From: Campylobacter sp. 19-13652
GTDB lineage: Bacteria > Campylobacterota > Campylobacteria > Campylobacterales > Campylobacteraceae
DNA length: 64,000 bases
Direction: 5' to 3'
NCBI RefSeq assembly: GCF_019702925.1
Contig: NZ_AP024713.1
Span: 682,001 to 746,000, forward strand
A program made the translations under genes and the position numbers. The notes below the pieces were generated by a model. It was not told the origin of the DNA. It made no database searches and saw only the letters and a program-made list of their open reading frames with translations. Positions 9,896-18,163 of this stretch are shown piece after piece (within the stretch, counting starts at the first letter, position 1; each line of letters opens with the position of its first letter).

Positions 9896-9994
9896 GAATA
9901 AATTTAATTGGGATAAAATGATAGCTATTCATGCTAGAGGTAATGAAAGTATAGGCATAGGTAATCTTTCACGCTGCTTTGAGCTTTTTAAATT
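9305..9994 (+). repeat. 690-bp direct repeat, downstream copy
   Basis: Second copy of 7071-7760. It starts 17 bp after the MBL-fold gene stop and ends 28 codons into a truncated pseG-like gene, where the sequence switches to the flank of the convergent gene at 10007. The offset of 2234 bp equals the distance from repeat start to repeat start, as expected for a tandem duplication of 7071-9304 whose second copy was then cut short, or for single-crossover insertion of a circle. Confidence 0.95.
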
Positions 9995-10004
9995 TATGTC
10001 CTAG
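9918..10004 (+). pseudogene. pseG: Truncated start of the pseG-like gene
   Basis: The first 26 codons equal those of the pseG-like gene at 7684. The copy then runs into unrelated flank and stops (TAG at 10002-10004). It marks the right border of the duplicated block. Confidence 0.85.
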
Positions 10005-10006
10005 GC

Positions 10007-10489
10007 TTACTTTTTTCTGCTTGAAAGTCCCATGTTTTCATACTCCTCTATTAGGTTAGAATAGGCTGGATTTAGCTTTTTTGCCTCACTGTTTAGATAA
10101 GTTACCAGCTTTGCGTCTGAGTTTTTATGGCTTGCAATAAGCAGTATAAAGCTTAGATAAAGCTCTGCTTCTTTGCTTACTGGATTGCTAAACTGTGGCC
10201 ACTTAAGCTGACAAAAAACATATACTAAATTCGCTAGATCGTTTCTACTTTTTGAGCTATCGCTTGCAAATTTAAGTAGCTCTTTTATATCTGGCGTTTT
10301 GCTCTCATTTTCTGAGATTTTAGGCTCATTTTTTGTCTCTTTTGAAGCTACTTTTTCTGTGTTAGAGGCTAGCTTTAGAGCTAAAAATATAAGCAGTACA
10401 ACAAGCCCTAAAAGTATAATTAGGGCTATGATTAATGCTATTTTCACTTTAAAGCTTTGCTTTAAATGCACTTTTTGCTCTTGTGGCAA
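10007..10489 (-). CDS. Small single-pass membrane protein next to ccsBA
   Basis: A 160-residue protein with a basic cytoplasmic start, one strong membrane segment (about residues 17-40) and a polar periplasmic-side region rich in Lys, Glu and Ser, followed by a helical C-terminus. It overlaps the 3' end of ccsBA by 41 bp, so the two are co-transcribed. From memory an equivalent small membrane protein follows ccsBA in C. jejuni. The function is unknown; the context suggests a role around cytochrome c assembly. Confidence 0.65.
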   Translation of the reverse strand: MPQEQKVHLKQSFKVKIALIIALIILLGLVVLLIFLALKLASNTEKVASKETKNEPKISENESKTPDIKELLKFASDSSKSRNDLANLVYVFCQLKWPQFSNPVSKEAELYLSFILLIASHKNSDAKLVTYLNSEAKKLNPAYSNLIEEYENMGLSSRKK

Positions 10490-13400
10490 GAAGTGCTAGA
10501 ATTATCATAATAGCTATGGCTACGTAGACAAAATTTGGCACAGGTAGAGGATCTCCAGCTGCGTATGAGTGCATGCCAGATAGGTAGAAATTTACCCCAA
10601 AATATGTCATGATAATAGCCCAGTATGCAAACATAGAAAGTGCGGCAAAGGCGTATTGATTATTAAGTCGTGGTACAAAGCGAATATGTAGCACAATGCT
10701 ATAGACTAAAATTGACACTAGCGCCCAGGTCTCCTTGCTATCCCAGCCCCAGTATCGCCCCCAGCTCTCATTCGCCCACACGCCGCCTAGGAAATTGCCC
10801 ATAGTAAGCAGGCTTAAGCCTAGTATCATCGCCATTTCGTTTATTCTTGTAGCTTCTGTGATATTGCGCTCTATGTTTGTATTTACGCGATCGCCTTTTA
10901 TGGCTAGTAGGATAAGCGTAAAGGCTCCGAGCATAGCACAAAGCCCTAAAAATCCGTAGCTAGCTGTTATTACAGATACATGGATGGTTAGCCAGTAGCT
11001 TTGAAGCACTGGTACGAGGGTTGTAATCTGTGGATCAAGCCAGCTAAGGTGCGCAACAAATAGCGTAACTCCAGCAAGTATCGCTGTAAGCGAAAGAGCA
11101 ATAGGGCTTCTGCGAGAAAAAATAAGCCCAGAAAGCGCAAGCGCCCACGCTATATACACAAGCGACTCGTACGCATTAGACCATGGCGCATGTCCTGATA
11201 TGTACCAGCGCAGTCCAAGTCCAGCTGTATGGGCTAAAAATGCTAATGAATTTATAAAAAGTACTAGCTTTGAGGCTAGATTTAAGCTTAGCTTTGGCGC
11301 TAGAATTCGTACAAAAACAAGCACGAGTAAAATAAGCCCAGTGATAAGGTAAATAGGCGTAAGCCTATCAAAAATATCCAAGCGGTTAAAGAGCATTTCT
11401 GCGTCTAGCTTTGAAGCGCTAGGCATTACCGCAGCACCGTATTTGCGCTGGTATTCTTTTATTTTTCCTAAGGCATTGTCTGCCTCGCTCCAGCTGCTAT
11501 CTTTAAAAAGCGCATTATTTATTGCACCAAAATAATCCTTTATAAGCCAGCCCACCTCTGCGCCTTCTTTTGAGCCAAAACTCATCATAGCGCTTGCTGG
11601 GGCGTACCATGTGTTATTTTTGTCATCAGGTTTTGGAAAGGCTTTAAAAATCTCCCCTATAAATACCATATAAAGTACGTTTAATCTCTCGTCTACTTTG
11701 ATGACGTCTTTATCAAAGGTATCCCTTGAGCCAGGGTGCTTACGGTTTGCTGCTTCTACGGCGCGGTTTAGCTTATACTCCATTGCGCCATTTTTCTCTT
11801 TTATGAAAAAATCATCAAAGCTAGCGTATTTTGCGCCCTCGCTTATGCCTAGCGCCTCTTTTAGCCTTTTACTCGTACCTACTGCGATAATGGGCTGCTT
11901 TTGCCAGTAATCAGGTACGCTCATAAGCGAGATTAGGGCTTGATCTGCATCCATGCCATCTAGGCTATCACTTCTGTGAAATTTGTTTAAAATCTCCCTA
12001 GCCACAGTATCTAGAGGCTTCATGCGTCCGTCTGTGCTTTGGATTATTAGCGTGGAGAGCTTTTGGGCGTGTTCTTTGCTTATTACTGGTGTAAAGCTCT
12101 TTGCCGGCTCTATTTGCAGTGATTGTGGCGTGCTTGAATTTATCGCATTTATAGAGTTTGCTACATCGTCGGCTTTAAGCATATTTGGGTGTGTTAGGGT
12201 ACAGGCAGCTATTAAAATAGCGGCTAGTTTTGCGCTTTTTGCCCCCTTTTGTGCGTCTATTAAATTTGAAAGCTTTCTAAAGCGGCTGTTTGGATTTATT
12301 ACATTTAGCACAAGCCCTAGGCAGAGCAGGAAATATCCTATATATGTAGGCATTTTACCTGGGTCTTTATTAACCGATAGTATCGTTCCTTTTTCGTCTT
12401 GGTCGTACGAGCTTTGAAAAAATCTATATCCTTCATAATCTAAAACATTATTCATAAATATCCTATAATCAAATTTATCACCATTTGCGCCTTGTACTTC
12501 GACATCGCTGGCATAGCTCATAGGAGACTGCGAGCCTGGGTATCTAGCTAGCTCAAAATCCTTAAGATGCAGGCTAAAAGGTAGCGTTACCTCGCTAGCA
12601 CCCCAGTTTGCACTAAAAATAATGCCGTCTATTTGCACGTGGGCTGCTCGTCCTATGGCATAAAAAATATCCATCTCTTTGCTTTGATTATCGTATACTA
12701 AAGTTGCCTTTATAGCGTCAAACTGTCCGTTAGGCGTGCTTTCAAGCTCTCTTTTTGCGCTTTTTAGTATGGTTTTTGGAGCGAAGTTTATATCATTTAC
12801 AGTGTAAAGAATTTTGCTTAATTCATGTGGGGTTTTCGCACTTAGAGTCTGCCTTTGGTTTGAGAGCATGTTAAACTCACTTAGCTCCTCACTCGAGCTT
12901 ATATTAAACTTACCCTCGTTATCCAGGCTAAAAAGTACGTATTTTGGCGTATCAGACACGTTAGCATCAAAGGCAAATGTAACATCATCAACTATTGCTT
13001 TTTCGCCTTTTAGCAGATAAACTTCCTCTTTATCGCCGCCTTTTGAAAGCACTAGCTCAATGACCGCCTCTCCATCTTTTGCCTCTTTAAAGGCGTATGA
13101 GGCGCGAGGGATAAATTTATCAAACCTAAGCTCAGCTTCGCCCTTTGGCAGGGTTAGCCTTAGATTAAAGTTATTCTTTATCGCATTTGGATTTAGTTTT
13201 ATGCTCGCGCTTTGTTTTTTGCCTTCTGGTATTAAGGCGTTAAATTTAAGCTCAGTATCTTTTGTGGTTATGATATTTGAGCTTGCGCCCTCTCTTATGT
13301 GCATATCGCCCTCAAAGCCCCAGTATCTGGTAATTATGGCGCCCAGCAGTATGACTACAAAGCCAGCGTGAAATAGCAGCGCAGGAAGCTTTTTTGCGCT

Positions 13401-13613
13401 TATTAGCTTATAAGCAAAGATATTATAAGCCAAATTTATTCCAAGCAGTAGCTGTACCGCTCCAAACCAAGTAGTGCCATACACCAAAGCCCAAGCCGCA
13501 GCCGTGGACTCTGAGCTTTCTATGATAGTAGCAGTACCACTTGCTATGGCAAAAATGAGCATCAAAATAAGCGCACTTGCCATACTAAAGAAAGATTTTA
13601 CGTAATAAAACAT
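10449..13613 (-). CDS. ccsBA: Fused system II cytochrome c biogenesis protein CcsBA
   Basis: A 1054-residue heme exporter and cytochrome c synthetase: a ResB/CcsB-like N-terminal half fused to a CcsA half, the usual arrangement in Campylobacterota. The CcsA tryptophan-rich heme motif is clear (WGRYWGWDSKETWAL near residue 950), with multiple membrane segments on both sides and a large periplasmic domain. I chose the ATG at 13611-13613 (AAGG upstream). The longer reading frame to 13670 only adds residues encoded by a tandem promoter repeat. Confidence 0.93.
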   Translation of the reverse strand: MFYYVKSFFSMASALILMLIFAIASGTATIIESSESTAAAWALVYGTTWFGAVQLLLGINLAYNIFAYKLISAKKLPALLFHAGFVVILLGAIITRYWGFEGDMHIREGASSNIITTKDTELKFNALIPEGKKQSASIKLNPNAIKNNFNLRLTLPKGEAELRFDKFIPRASYAFKEAKDGEAVIELVLSKGGDKEEVYLLKGEKAIVDDVTFAFDANVSDTPKYVLFSLDNEGKFNISSSEELSEFNMLSNQRQTLSAKTPHELSKILYTVNDINFAPKTILKSAKRELESTPNGQFDAIKATLVYDNQSKEMDIFYAIGRAAHVQIDGIIFSANWGASEVTLPFSLHLKDFELARYPGSQSPMSYASDVEVQGANGDKFDYRIFMNNVLDYEGYRFFQSSYDQDEKGTILSVNKDPGKMPTYIGYFLLCLGLVLNVINPNSRFRKLSNLIDAQKGAKSAKLAAILIAACTLTHPNMLKADDVANSINAINSSTPQSLQIEPAKSFTPVISKEHAQKLSTLIIQSTDGRMKPLDTVAREILNKFHRSDSLDGMDADQALISLMSVPDYWQKQPIIAVGTSKRLKEALGISEGAKYASFDDFFIKEKNGAMEYKLNRAVEAANRKHPGSRDTFDKDVIKVDERLNVLYMVFIGEIFKAFPKPDDKNNTWYAPASAMMSFGSKEGAEVGWLIKDYFGAINNALFKDSSWSEADNALGKIKEYQRKYGAAVMPSASKLDAEMLFNRLDIFDRLTPIYLITGLILLVLVFVRILAPKLSLNLASKLVLFINSLAFLAHTAGLGLRWYISGHAPWSNAYESLVYIAWALALSGLIFSRRSPIALSLTAILAGVTLFVAHLSWLDPQITTLVPVLQSYWLTIHVSVITASYGFLGLCAMLGAFTLILLAIKGDRVNTNIERNITEATRINEMAMILGLSLLTMGNFLGGVWANESWGRYWGWDSKETWALVSILVYSIVLHIRFVPRLNNQYAFAALSMFAYWAIIMTYFGVNFYLSGMHSYAAGDPLPVPNFVYVAIAIMIILALLATRAKSAFKAKL

Positions 13614-13627
13614 CGAATGTACCTTTA

Positions 13628-13669
13628 TTAAAAATGCAAAATTATATATTAAAAATGCAAAATTATACA
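13628..13669 (-). promoter_or_regulatory. Tandem 21-bp repeat duplicating the ccsBA -10 box
   Basis: Two adjacent 21-bp units (13628-13648 and 13649-13669) differ at one base. Read on the minus strand, each unit holds TATAAT (13641-13646 and 13662-13667) followed by TTTGCATTTTTAA, so the ccsBA promoter core appears to be present twice. The second unit may give a second start site or tune expression. Confidence 0.6.
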
Positions 13670-13808
13670 TTAAAAGTAACTGTTACGAATTGTTATATAA
13701 AATCTTAATAAAAAGTATGCAATGTAAATTTAATTTAAATATTATATTTTTTAAAGAAAAAATATGCCAAACTTACTAATAAATTTAAAACTTATCAAAA
13801 GGCAGGAA

Positions 13809-15152
13809 ATGAAGCAAAATAACTATGACGTAGTCATCGTAGGCGGAGGCATAAGCGGGGCTGCTCTGTTTTACGAACTAGCAAGCTTTAGTGATATTAA
13901 GCGGGTGGCTTTGGTTGAAAAATACGAGTGCATTGCGCCTTTAAATACGTGTGGCAGATCAAACTCTCAGACTATTCACTGTGGCGACATAGAGACAAAT
14001 TACACCTTTGAAAAAGCTGCAAAAGTGCGCGATGTGGCCAAAATGGTGGTAAATTACGCCCTAAAGTACGGATATGAGAATAAATTTATGTTTGCTCATC
14101 AAAAAATGGCTTTAGGTGTCGGAGATGCTGAGGTAGAGAAAATTACTGCTAGATATGAGAAATTCCGCGAGCTTTATCCGTATTTGGAGCTTTTTGATAA
14201 GGATACCCTGCGCCAAATCGAGCCTAAGATAGTCGAGGGCAAAGACGGCAAAGACCGACCAGAAAATATCGTAGCCATGGGTGTTAGGGATGGGCAGTAC
14301 ACGACTATGGATTATGGCGCAATGAGTGATTCGCTAGTAAAAAATGCAAAAAATATAGGCGGAGATGGTTATGACGTGTTTTTAAACACGCGCATAGATG
14401 AGATTAAAAAAGTGGGCGATACGTTTTACCTAAAGGCAGCCGACGGACAGGCGTTTAGCGCTAGTTATGTGGTTGTTGATGCTGGGGCTCACTCTCTGTT
14501 TTTAGCGCATAAAATGGGCTACGGCGAGCATTTGGGTGCGCTTCCTATTGCGGGTAGCTTTTATTTTACAAAAAAGCAGCTATTACGAGGCAAGGTGTAT
14601 ATGGTGCAAAATGACAAGTTGCCTTTTGCTGCGCTTCATGGCGACCCAGACATACTAGCTGATGGCAACACTCGCTTTGGGCCAACTGCACTAGCGCTTC
14701 CAAAGCTTGAGCGATATAGGGGGCTAGGCAGCTGTGTTGATTTTTTAAAATCTTTAAATTTTGATGGCAAAATCGCGAGTATTCTTGCTGGGCTTTTAAA
14801 AGACAGCGACATTAGAAACTATGTCGGTAGGAATTTTGTTTTTGAGATTCCTTATATCAACAAGCGCGAATTTGCTAAAGATGTGCAAAAGATAGTTCCA
14901 ACTATCACAGCTGCTGATATAACCTATGCTAGCGGCTTTGGCGGAGTGCGTCCGCAGGTGCTAAATAAGCAAACTGGTAGACTTGAGCTAGGTGAGGGCA
15001 GGATAGCGACAAATGATGGTATAGCCTTTAACATGACGCCAAGCCCTGGGGCTACGAGCTGTTTTGAGACTGCTCGCATAGATATGGTTGCGCTTTGTGA
15101 GTATTTGGGCAAGAAATTTGATGAGGATAAATTTAAAAGCGAGTTAGCTTAA
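13809..15152 (+). CDS. mqo: Malate:quinone oxidoreductase
   Basis: FAD-dependent, membrane-associated enzyme that oxidises malate to oxaloacetate and passes electrons to menaquinone. The 447-residue protein starts with the FAD-binding YDVVIVGGGISGAALFYEL and has the Mqo-type run GRSNSQTIHCGDIETNY. The ATG at 13809 is preferred over one at 13764, because the family start is KQNNYDVVIVGGG and AAAAGG precedes it at usable spacing. It lies alone between divergent ccsBA and the acyl carrier operon. Confidence 0.9.
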   Translation: MKQNNYDVVIVGGGISGAALFYELASFSDIKRVALVEKYECIAPLNTCGRSNSQTIHCGDIETNYTFEKAAKVRDVAKMVVNYALKYGYENKFMFAHQKMALGVGDAEVEKITARYEKFRELYPYLELFDKDTLRQIEPKIVEGKDGKDRPENIVAMGVRDGQYTTMDYGAMSDSLVKNAKNIGGDGYDVFLNTRIDEIKKVGDTFYLKAADGQAFSASYVVVDAGAHSLFLAHKMGYGEHLGALPIAGSFYFTKKQLLRGKVYMVQNDKLPFAALHGDPDILADGNTRFGPTALALPKLERYRGLGSCVDFLKSLNFDGKIASILAGLLKDSDIRNYVGRNFVFEIPYINKREFAKDVQKIVPTITAADITYASGFGGVRPQVLNKQTGRLELGEGRIATNDGIAFNMTPSPGATSCFETARIDMVALCEYLGKKFDEDKFKSELA

Positions 15153-15254
15153 ATGTAGGGCTTTTTAATATGTATATAGGCTTTGTGTGTTTGGCTTTAT
15201 TTACGAAGGTTTGCTGAAGCTAGCTTTTTAAGCGTCCTTAAAAATTTTTTGCTT

Positions 15255-15260
15255 ATAATG
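15255..15260 (+). promoter_or_regulatory. -10 box of the acyl carrier/KASIII operon
   Basis: TATAAT preceded by a T-rich run (AATTTTTTGC), 39 bp upstream of the acyl carrier protein start. The T-run plus a -10 box without a -35 box is typical of Campylobacter. Confidence 0.6.
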
Positions 15261-15298
15261 CTAAATTAAATAAATTTAAGCAACATAGGAGTTTTATT

Positions 15299-15517
15299 AT
15301 GGAATTATCACAAAAAATGGAACTTATAGCAGAGCTTTTAGAGCTTGAGACTAGCGATTTTACTCCGCAAACTTCACTTGATGATTTGGAGGAATGGGAT
15401 TCTTTGGCGGCTATTTCTTATGTTGTTATAATGGATGAGAAATTTGGTATTGCGGCAAAGCCTGAGGAGATTCAAAACTTTAAAACCATTCAAGATATAC
15501 TAGATAGTATGAAATAA
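15299..15517 (+). CDS. Acyl carrier protein
   Basis: A 72-residue acidic protein with the phosphopantetheine attachment site (EWDSLAAI, Ser near residue 36) and the usual four-helix length. It has AGGAG upstream. It abuts the KASIII-like gene with no gap, so it is likely a dedicated carrier rather than the housekeeping AcpP. Acyl carrier proteins paired with FabH-like enzymes also occur in the flagellin glycosylation region of C. jejuni. Confidence 0.85.
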   Translation: MELSQKMELIAELLELETSDFTPQTSLDDLEEWDSLAAISYVVIMDEKFGIAAKPEEIQNFKTIQDILDSMK

Positions 15518-16609
15518 ATGGCAAAAGCTCACATTAAAAATGTAAAAATCTCAGCAGTATGTTGTGCTGTACCAAAAGATAGGCTTAGCTACGAGGATTT
15601 TTACGCAAAAATAGACAAAGATACGGTGGATAGATTTGTCAAAGAAGCCGGCGTAAAGCAGAAGTTTTATAGCAAAGATAAAACCACCATAGCCTCTGAT
15701 TTATGCTGTGCGGCTGCGGAGGAGATATTTAGCAAAAAGGGCATTGATAAATCTAGTATTGATGCGCTTGTTTTGGTTACTCAATCGCCTGATTATCCAT
15801 CTCCTGCTACCTCAAACACGCTTCAATATAGGCTTGGTTTAAATGAGGACTGTCTAGCATATGATGTAAATTTGGGCTGTTCCGGCTATGTATATGGTCT
15901 TTATCTAGCGGCTAGTCATATTAGCTCAGGTGCAGCAAAGCGTGTGTTATTACTCGCTGGAGATACCAATGGTGGCTTTGGTGTGGCAAGTGGGCTAAAT
16001 GAGCTGCTTTTTGGGGATTGTGGGAGCGCGACTATTATTGAATACACGGACGAGTTAGAGTATGCAGATGGGTTTAGGTTTATCCTTAAAACCATGGGTA
16101 GTGGCTTTAAGGCCTTGGGTGCAGTGTCTGGGCTCAGATATGCTTGTGTGGATAATCCAGAGGTAAGACCTGAAATTTATATGGACGGACTTTCTGTATT
16201 TAGTTTTAGTATTACAAAAGTACCTGCGCTTTTTAGGGAGTTTTTTGAGAGCTTTGGTGGAGGCGTAGATGATTATGATAGCGTCTTGCTTCATCAAGCA
16301 AACAAATCCATAATAGATATGATAAGTAAAAAAATCAAAGCCAAAAACGTCCCCATATGTCTAGATAGATATGCAAATACAGCCTCAGCCACAGTTGCAA
16401 ATGTAATGTGCGATCATTATGCAAAAACGGTCATGGGGGGGGGTAGCGACGAGAGTTTAAAAATGGTAAAAATAATAATGTCAGGCTTTGGTGTGGGGCT
16501 GTCTTTAGCTATTGCGGACACTCATGTAGACACTAAAAATATCCTACCCATCATACACACAAACTTAACGTGGGACGAGGGCAGACAGAAGGTTTTAAAC
16601 GCAAAATGA
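15518..16609 (+). CDS. 3-oxoacyl-ACP synthase III (FabH-like), contains G9 tract
   Basis: A 363-residue thiolase-fold enzyme that condenses an acyl-CoA with malonyl-ACP. The catalytic triad is visible: Cys in NLGCSGYVYG, His in LLHQANKSI and Asn in RYANTASATV. It follows the acyl carrier gene directly and overlaps the next SDR gene by 4 bp (ATGA). A run of nine G at 16435-16443 (codons for VMGGGS) lies after the catalytic residues. One more G gives an immediate TAG and one fewer gives a TAA a few codons later, so slippage would remove about 55 residues. The product may be an unusual acyl group for a surface glycan. Confidence 0.85.
   Translation: MAKAHIKNVKISAVCCAVPKDRLSYEDFYAKIDKDTVDRFVKEAGVKQKFYSKDKTTIASDLCCAAAEEIFSKKGIDKSSIDALVLVTQSPDYPSPATSNTLQYRLGLNEDCLAYDVNLGCSGYVYGLYLAASHISSGAAKRVLLLAGDTNGGFGVASGLNELLFGDCGSATIIEYTDELEYADGFRFILKTMGSGFKALGAVSGLRYACVDNPEVRPEIYMDGLSVFSFSITKVPALFREFFESFGGGVDDYDSVLLHQANKSIIDMISKKIKAKNVPICLDRYANTASATVANVMCDHYAKTVMGGGSDESLKMVKIIMSGFGVGLSLAIADTHVDTKNILPIIHTNLTWDEGRQKVLNAK
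16435..16443 (+). repeat. G9 homopolymer tract inside the KASIII-like gene
   Basis: Nine consecutive G. Tracts of this length are the classic slipped-strand phase-variation element in Campylobacter. In the length seen here the gene is open (ON). Confidence 0.85.
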
Positions 16610-17331
16610 TAAATTTAAAGGATAAAAATATCCTCCTAATAGGTGCTACTGGTAGAGTTGGTGCTAGTATAGCTCATACCTTAGATGCTTTAGACGCAAA
16701 TATAACACTAATTGCAAAAGACGAAAAAAGGTTAGATACGCTTTTATCTAGCTTAAATTTAAAATCTAAGCATAAGACTTTGTGTCTTGATATGTGCGAT
16801 ATAGGCTTAGTGGAAGGGCTTATGAAAGATGCTTTAAGTCTTAATGTGGGTAAATTTGATGGACTTGTTTATGCGGCTGGAGTTATTCCTATAATGCCGA
16901 TTAAAAACACCACTTTTAAACTTTTGCTGGATACGATGAGTGTGAATTTTTTCGCATTTGTGGAGTTTGTGCGCATTTTTAGCAATCGCAAATTCCATAA
17001 CCTAAACAGTAGCATAGTCGCACTCTCGTCATTTGCAGCCCTTAGTCCTGATAAGGGTCAGATTGCTTATGGTGCTAGCAAGGGTGCTATGGATAGTGCT
17101 GTAGTTGCTATGGCAAAGGAGCTTTTTAAAAAGCAAATCAGAGTAAATGCCATACGCCCAGCCATCGTGCGCTCAGACGCTAGGTTAAGCCCTCGTGAAA
17201 GCCAGCTAGCCGAGGCAATGGGTGGCACGATAGAGCCAGCTAGCATAGCTGAACAGGTGGCATTTTTGCTTAGTGATTTATCGTCTGGTGTATATGGCAG
17301 GTGTTTTGACGTTAGGGGATATTTATCGTGA
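16606..17331 (+). CDS. Short-chain dehydrogenase/reductase (SDR)
   Basis: A 241-residue NAD(P)-dependent oxidoreductase. The ATG at 16606 overlaps the KASIII stop (ATGA), and the protein begins MINLKDKNILLIGATGRVG with the glycine-rich cofactor loop. The catalytic YxxxK is seen as YGASKGA, with the serine just upstream (SSFAAL). The C-terminal DVRGYLS is of family type. With the acyl carrier protein, KASIII and a second SDR, it resembles a FabG-like step in a small dedicated acyl pathway, or a sugar-modifying SDR of the PtmA kind. Confidence 0.8.
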   Translation: MINLKDKNILLIGATGRVGASIAHTLDALDANITLIAKDEKRLDTLLSSLNLKSKHKTLCLDMCDIGLVEGLMKDALSLNVGKFDGLVYAAGVIPIMPIKNTTFKLLLDTMSVNFFAFVEFVRIFSNRKFHNLNSSIVALSSFAALSPDKGQIAYGASKGAMDSAVVAMAKELFKKQIRVNAIRPAIVRSDARLSPRESQLAEAMGGTIEPASIAEQVAFLLSDLSSGVYGRCFDVRGYLS

Positions 17332-18080
17332 TTAGCTTTCATGGTAAAAAGATACTCGTAACTGGTGCTAGTTCTGGAATAGGGCGTGAGGTTTGCATTA
17401 GGCTTAGTGAGCTTGGTGCACAGGTGGTTTTAGTCGCTAGGAGTGAGGAGGGGCTAAAGCAGAGCATTTCTTTAATGAAAGATAGTGCACGCCATAGATA
17501 TTTTTGTTATGATTTAAGCCAAACGCAAGGCATAGGTGAGCTTGTGGAGGAGGTTGTTAAATTTGACGGAATTAAATTTGACGGCTTTGTACATAGTGCT
17601 GGAGTAGCTGGCATATGCCCAGCAAAGGTGCTAAGCCTTGATTTTTTAGATGAGATTTTTAGGATTAATACATTCTCTTATCTTGAAATTTCAAAGCATC
17701 TTTGCAAAAAACAGCACTCAAATAACGCTGCTTCTATAGTATATATCTCTACTTTTTTGACAAAATTACCTAAAAAAGCGCAGGTCGCTTACATCGCTTC
17801 TAAAGCAGCCGCTCAAAGCGTGCAAAAGGTGCTAAGCCTTGAGTATGCTAAGCGCAAAATCCGATTTAATGCCGTATTGCCAGGTGAGGTACATACAGAT
17901 ATGATAGAGCGTACTAGCCATTTTAGGCAGCTAAAAGGTGAGTATGATAATTTTGTAGGCGAGGAGACTTTTAGGGTTCTTTCTGTAAGTGAAGTTGCAA
18001 ATATGATACTGTTTTTGTTAAGTGATAGCGCTAGGTTTATAATGGGAGAGAGCTATTTTATCGACGGAGGGGGGGGGTAA
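17328..18080 (+). CDS. Short-chain dehydrogenase/reductase (SDR) ending in a G9 tract
   Basis: A 250-residue NAD(P)-dependent SDR starting at a GTG that overlaps the previous stop (GTGA). It shows the cofactor loop TGASSGIGREV and the catalytic YIASKAA. The last codons, GGA GGG GGG GGG TAA, contain nine consecutive G. Loss of one G would add about 15 residues, gain of one would add two, so slippage changes the C-terminus rather than abolishing the enzyme. It is the last gene of the acyl carrier operon. Confidence 0.8.
   Translation: MISFHGKKILVTGASSGIGREVCIRLSELGAQVVLVARSEEGLKQSISLMKDSARHRYFCYDLSQTQGIGELVEEVVKFDGIKFDGFVHSAGVAGICPAKVLSLDFLDEIFRINTFSYLEISKHLCKKQHSNNAASIVYISTFLTKLPKKAQVAYIASKAAAQSVQKVLSLEYAKRKIRFNAVLPGEVHTDMIERTSHFRQLKGEYDNFVGEETFRVLSVSEVANMILFLLSDSARFIMGESYFIDGGGG
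18069..18077 (+). repeat. G9 homopolymer tract at the end of the second SDR gene
   Basis: Nine consecutive G immediately before the TAA stop. Length changes alter the C-terminal tail. It is the second such tract in one operon. Confidence 0.85.
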
Positions 18081-18163
18081 TTTAGGTAGTTATAAATTTT
18101 TATCCTCTAGCTTTTTTGATTAAAGCACTAGGTTTACTTGATAGCTTAAATTTAAAGTGCTAT

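Noticed and set aside
13614-13670. N-terminal extension of CcsBA by 19 residues
   Set aside because: The extra residues are encoded by the tandem -10 box repeat and there is a better start with AAGG at 13613.
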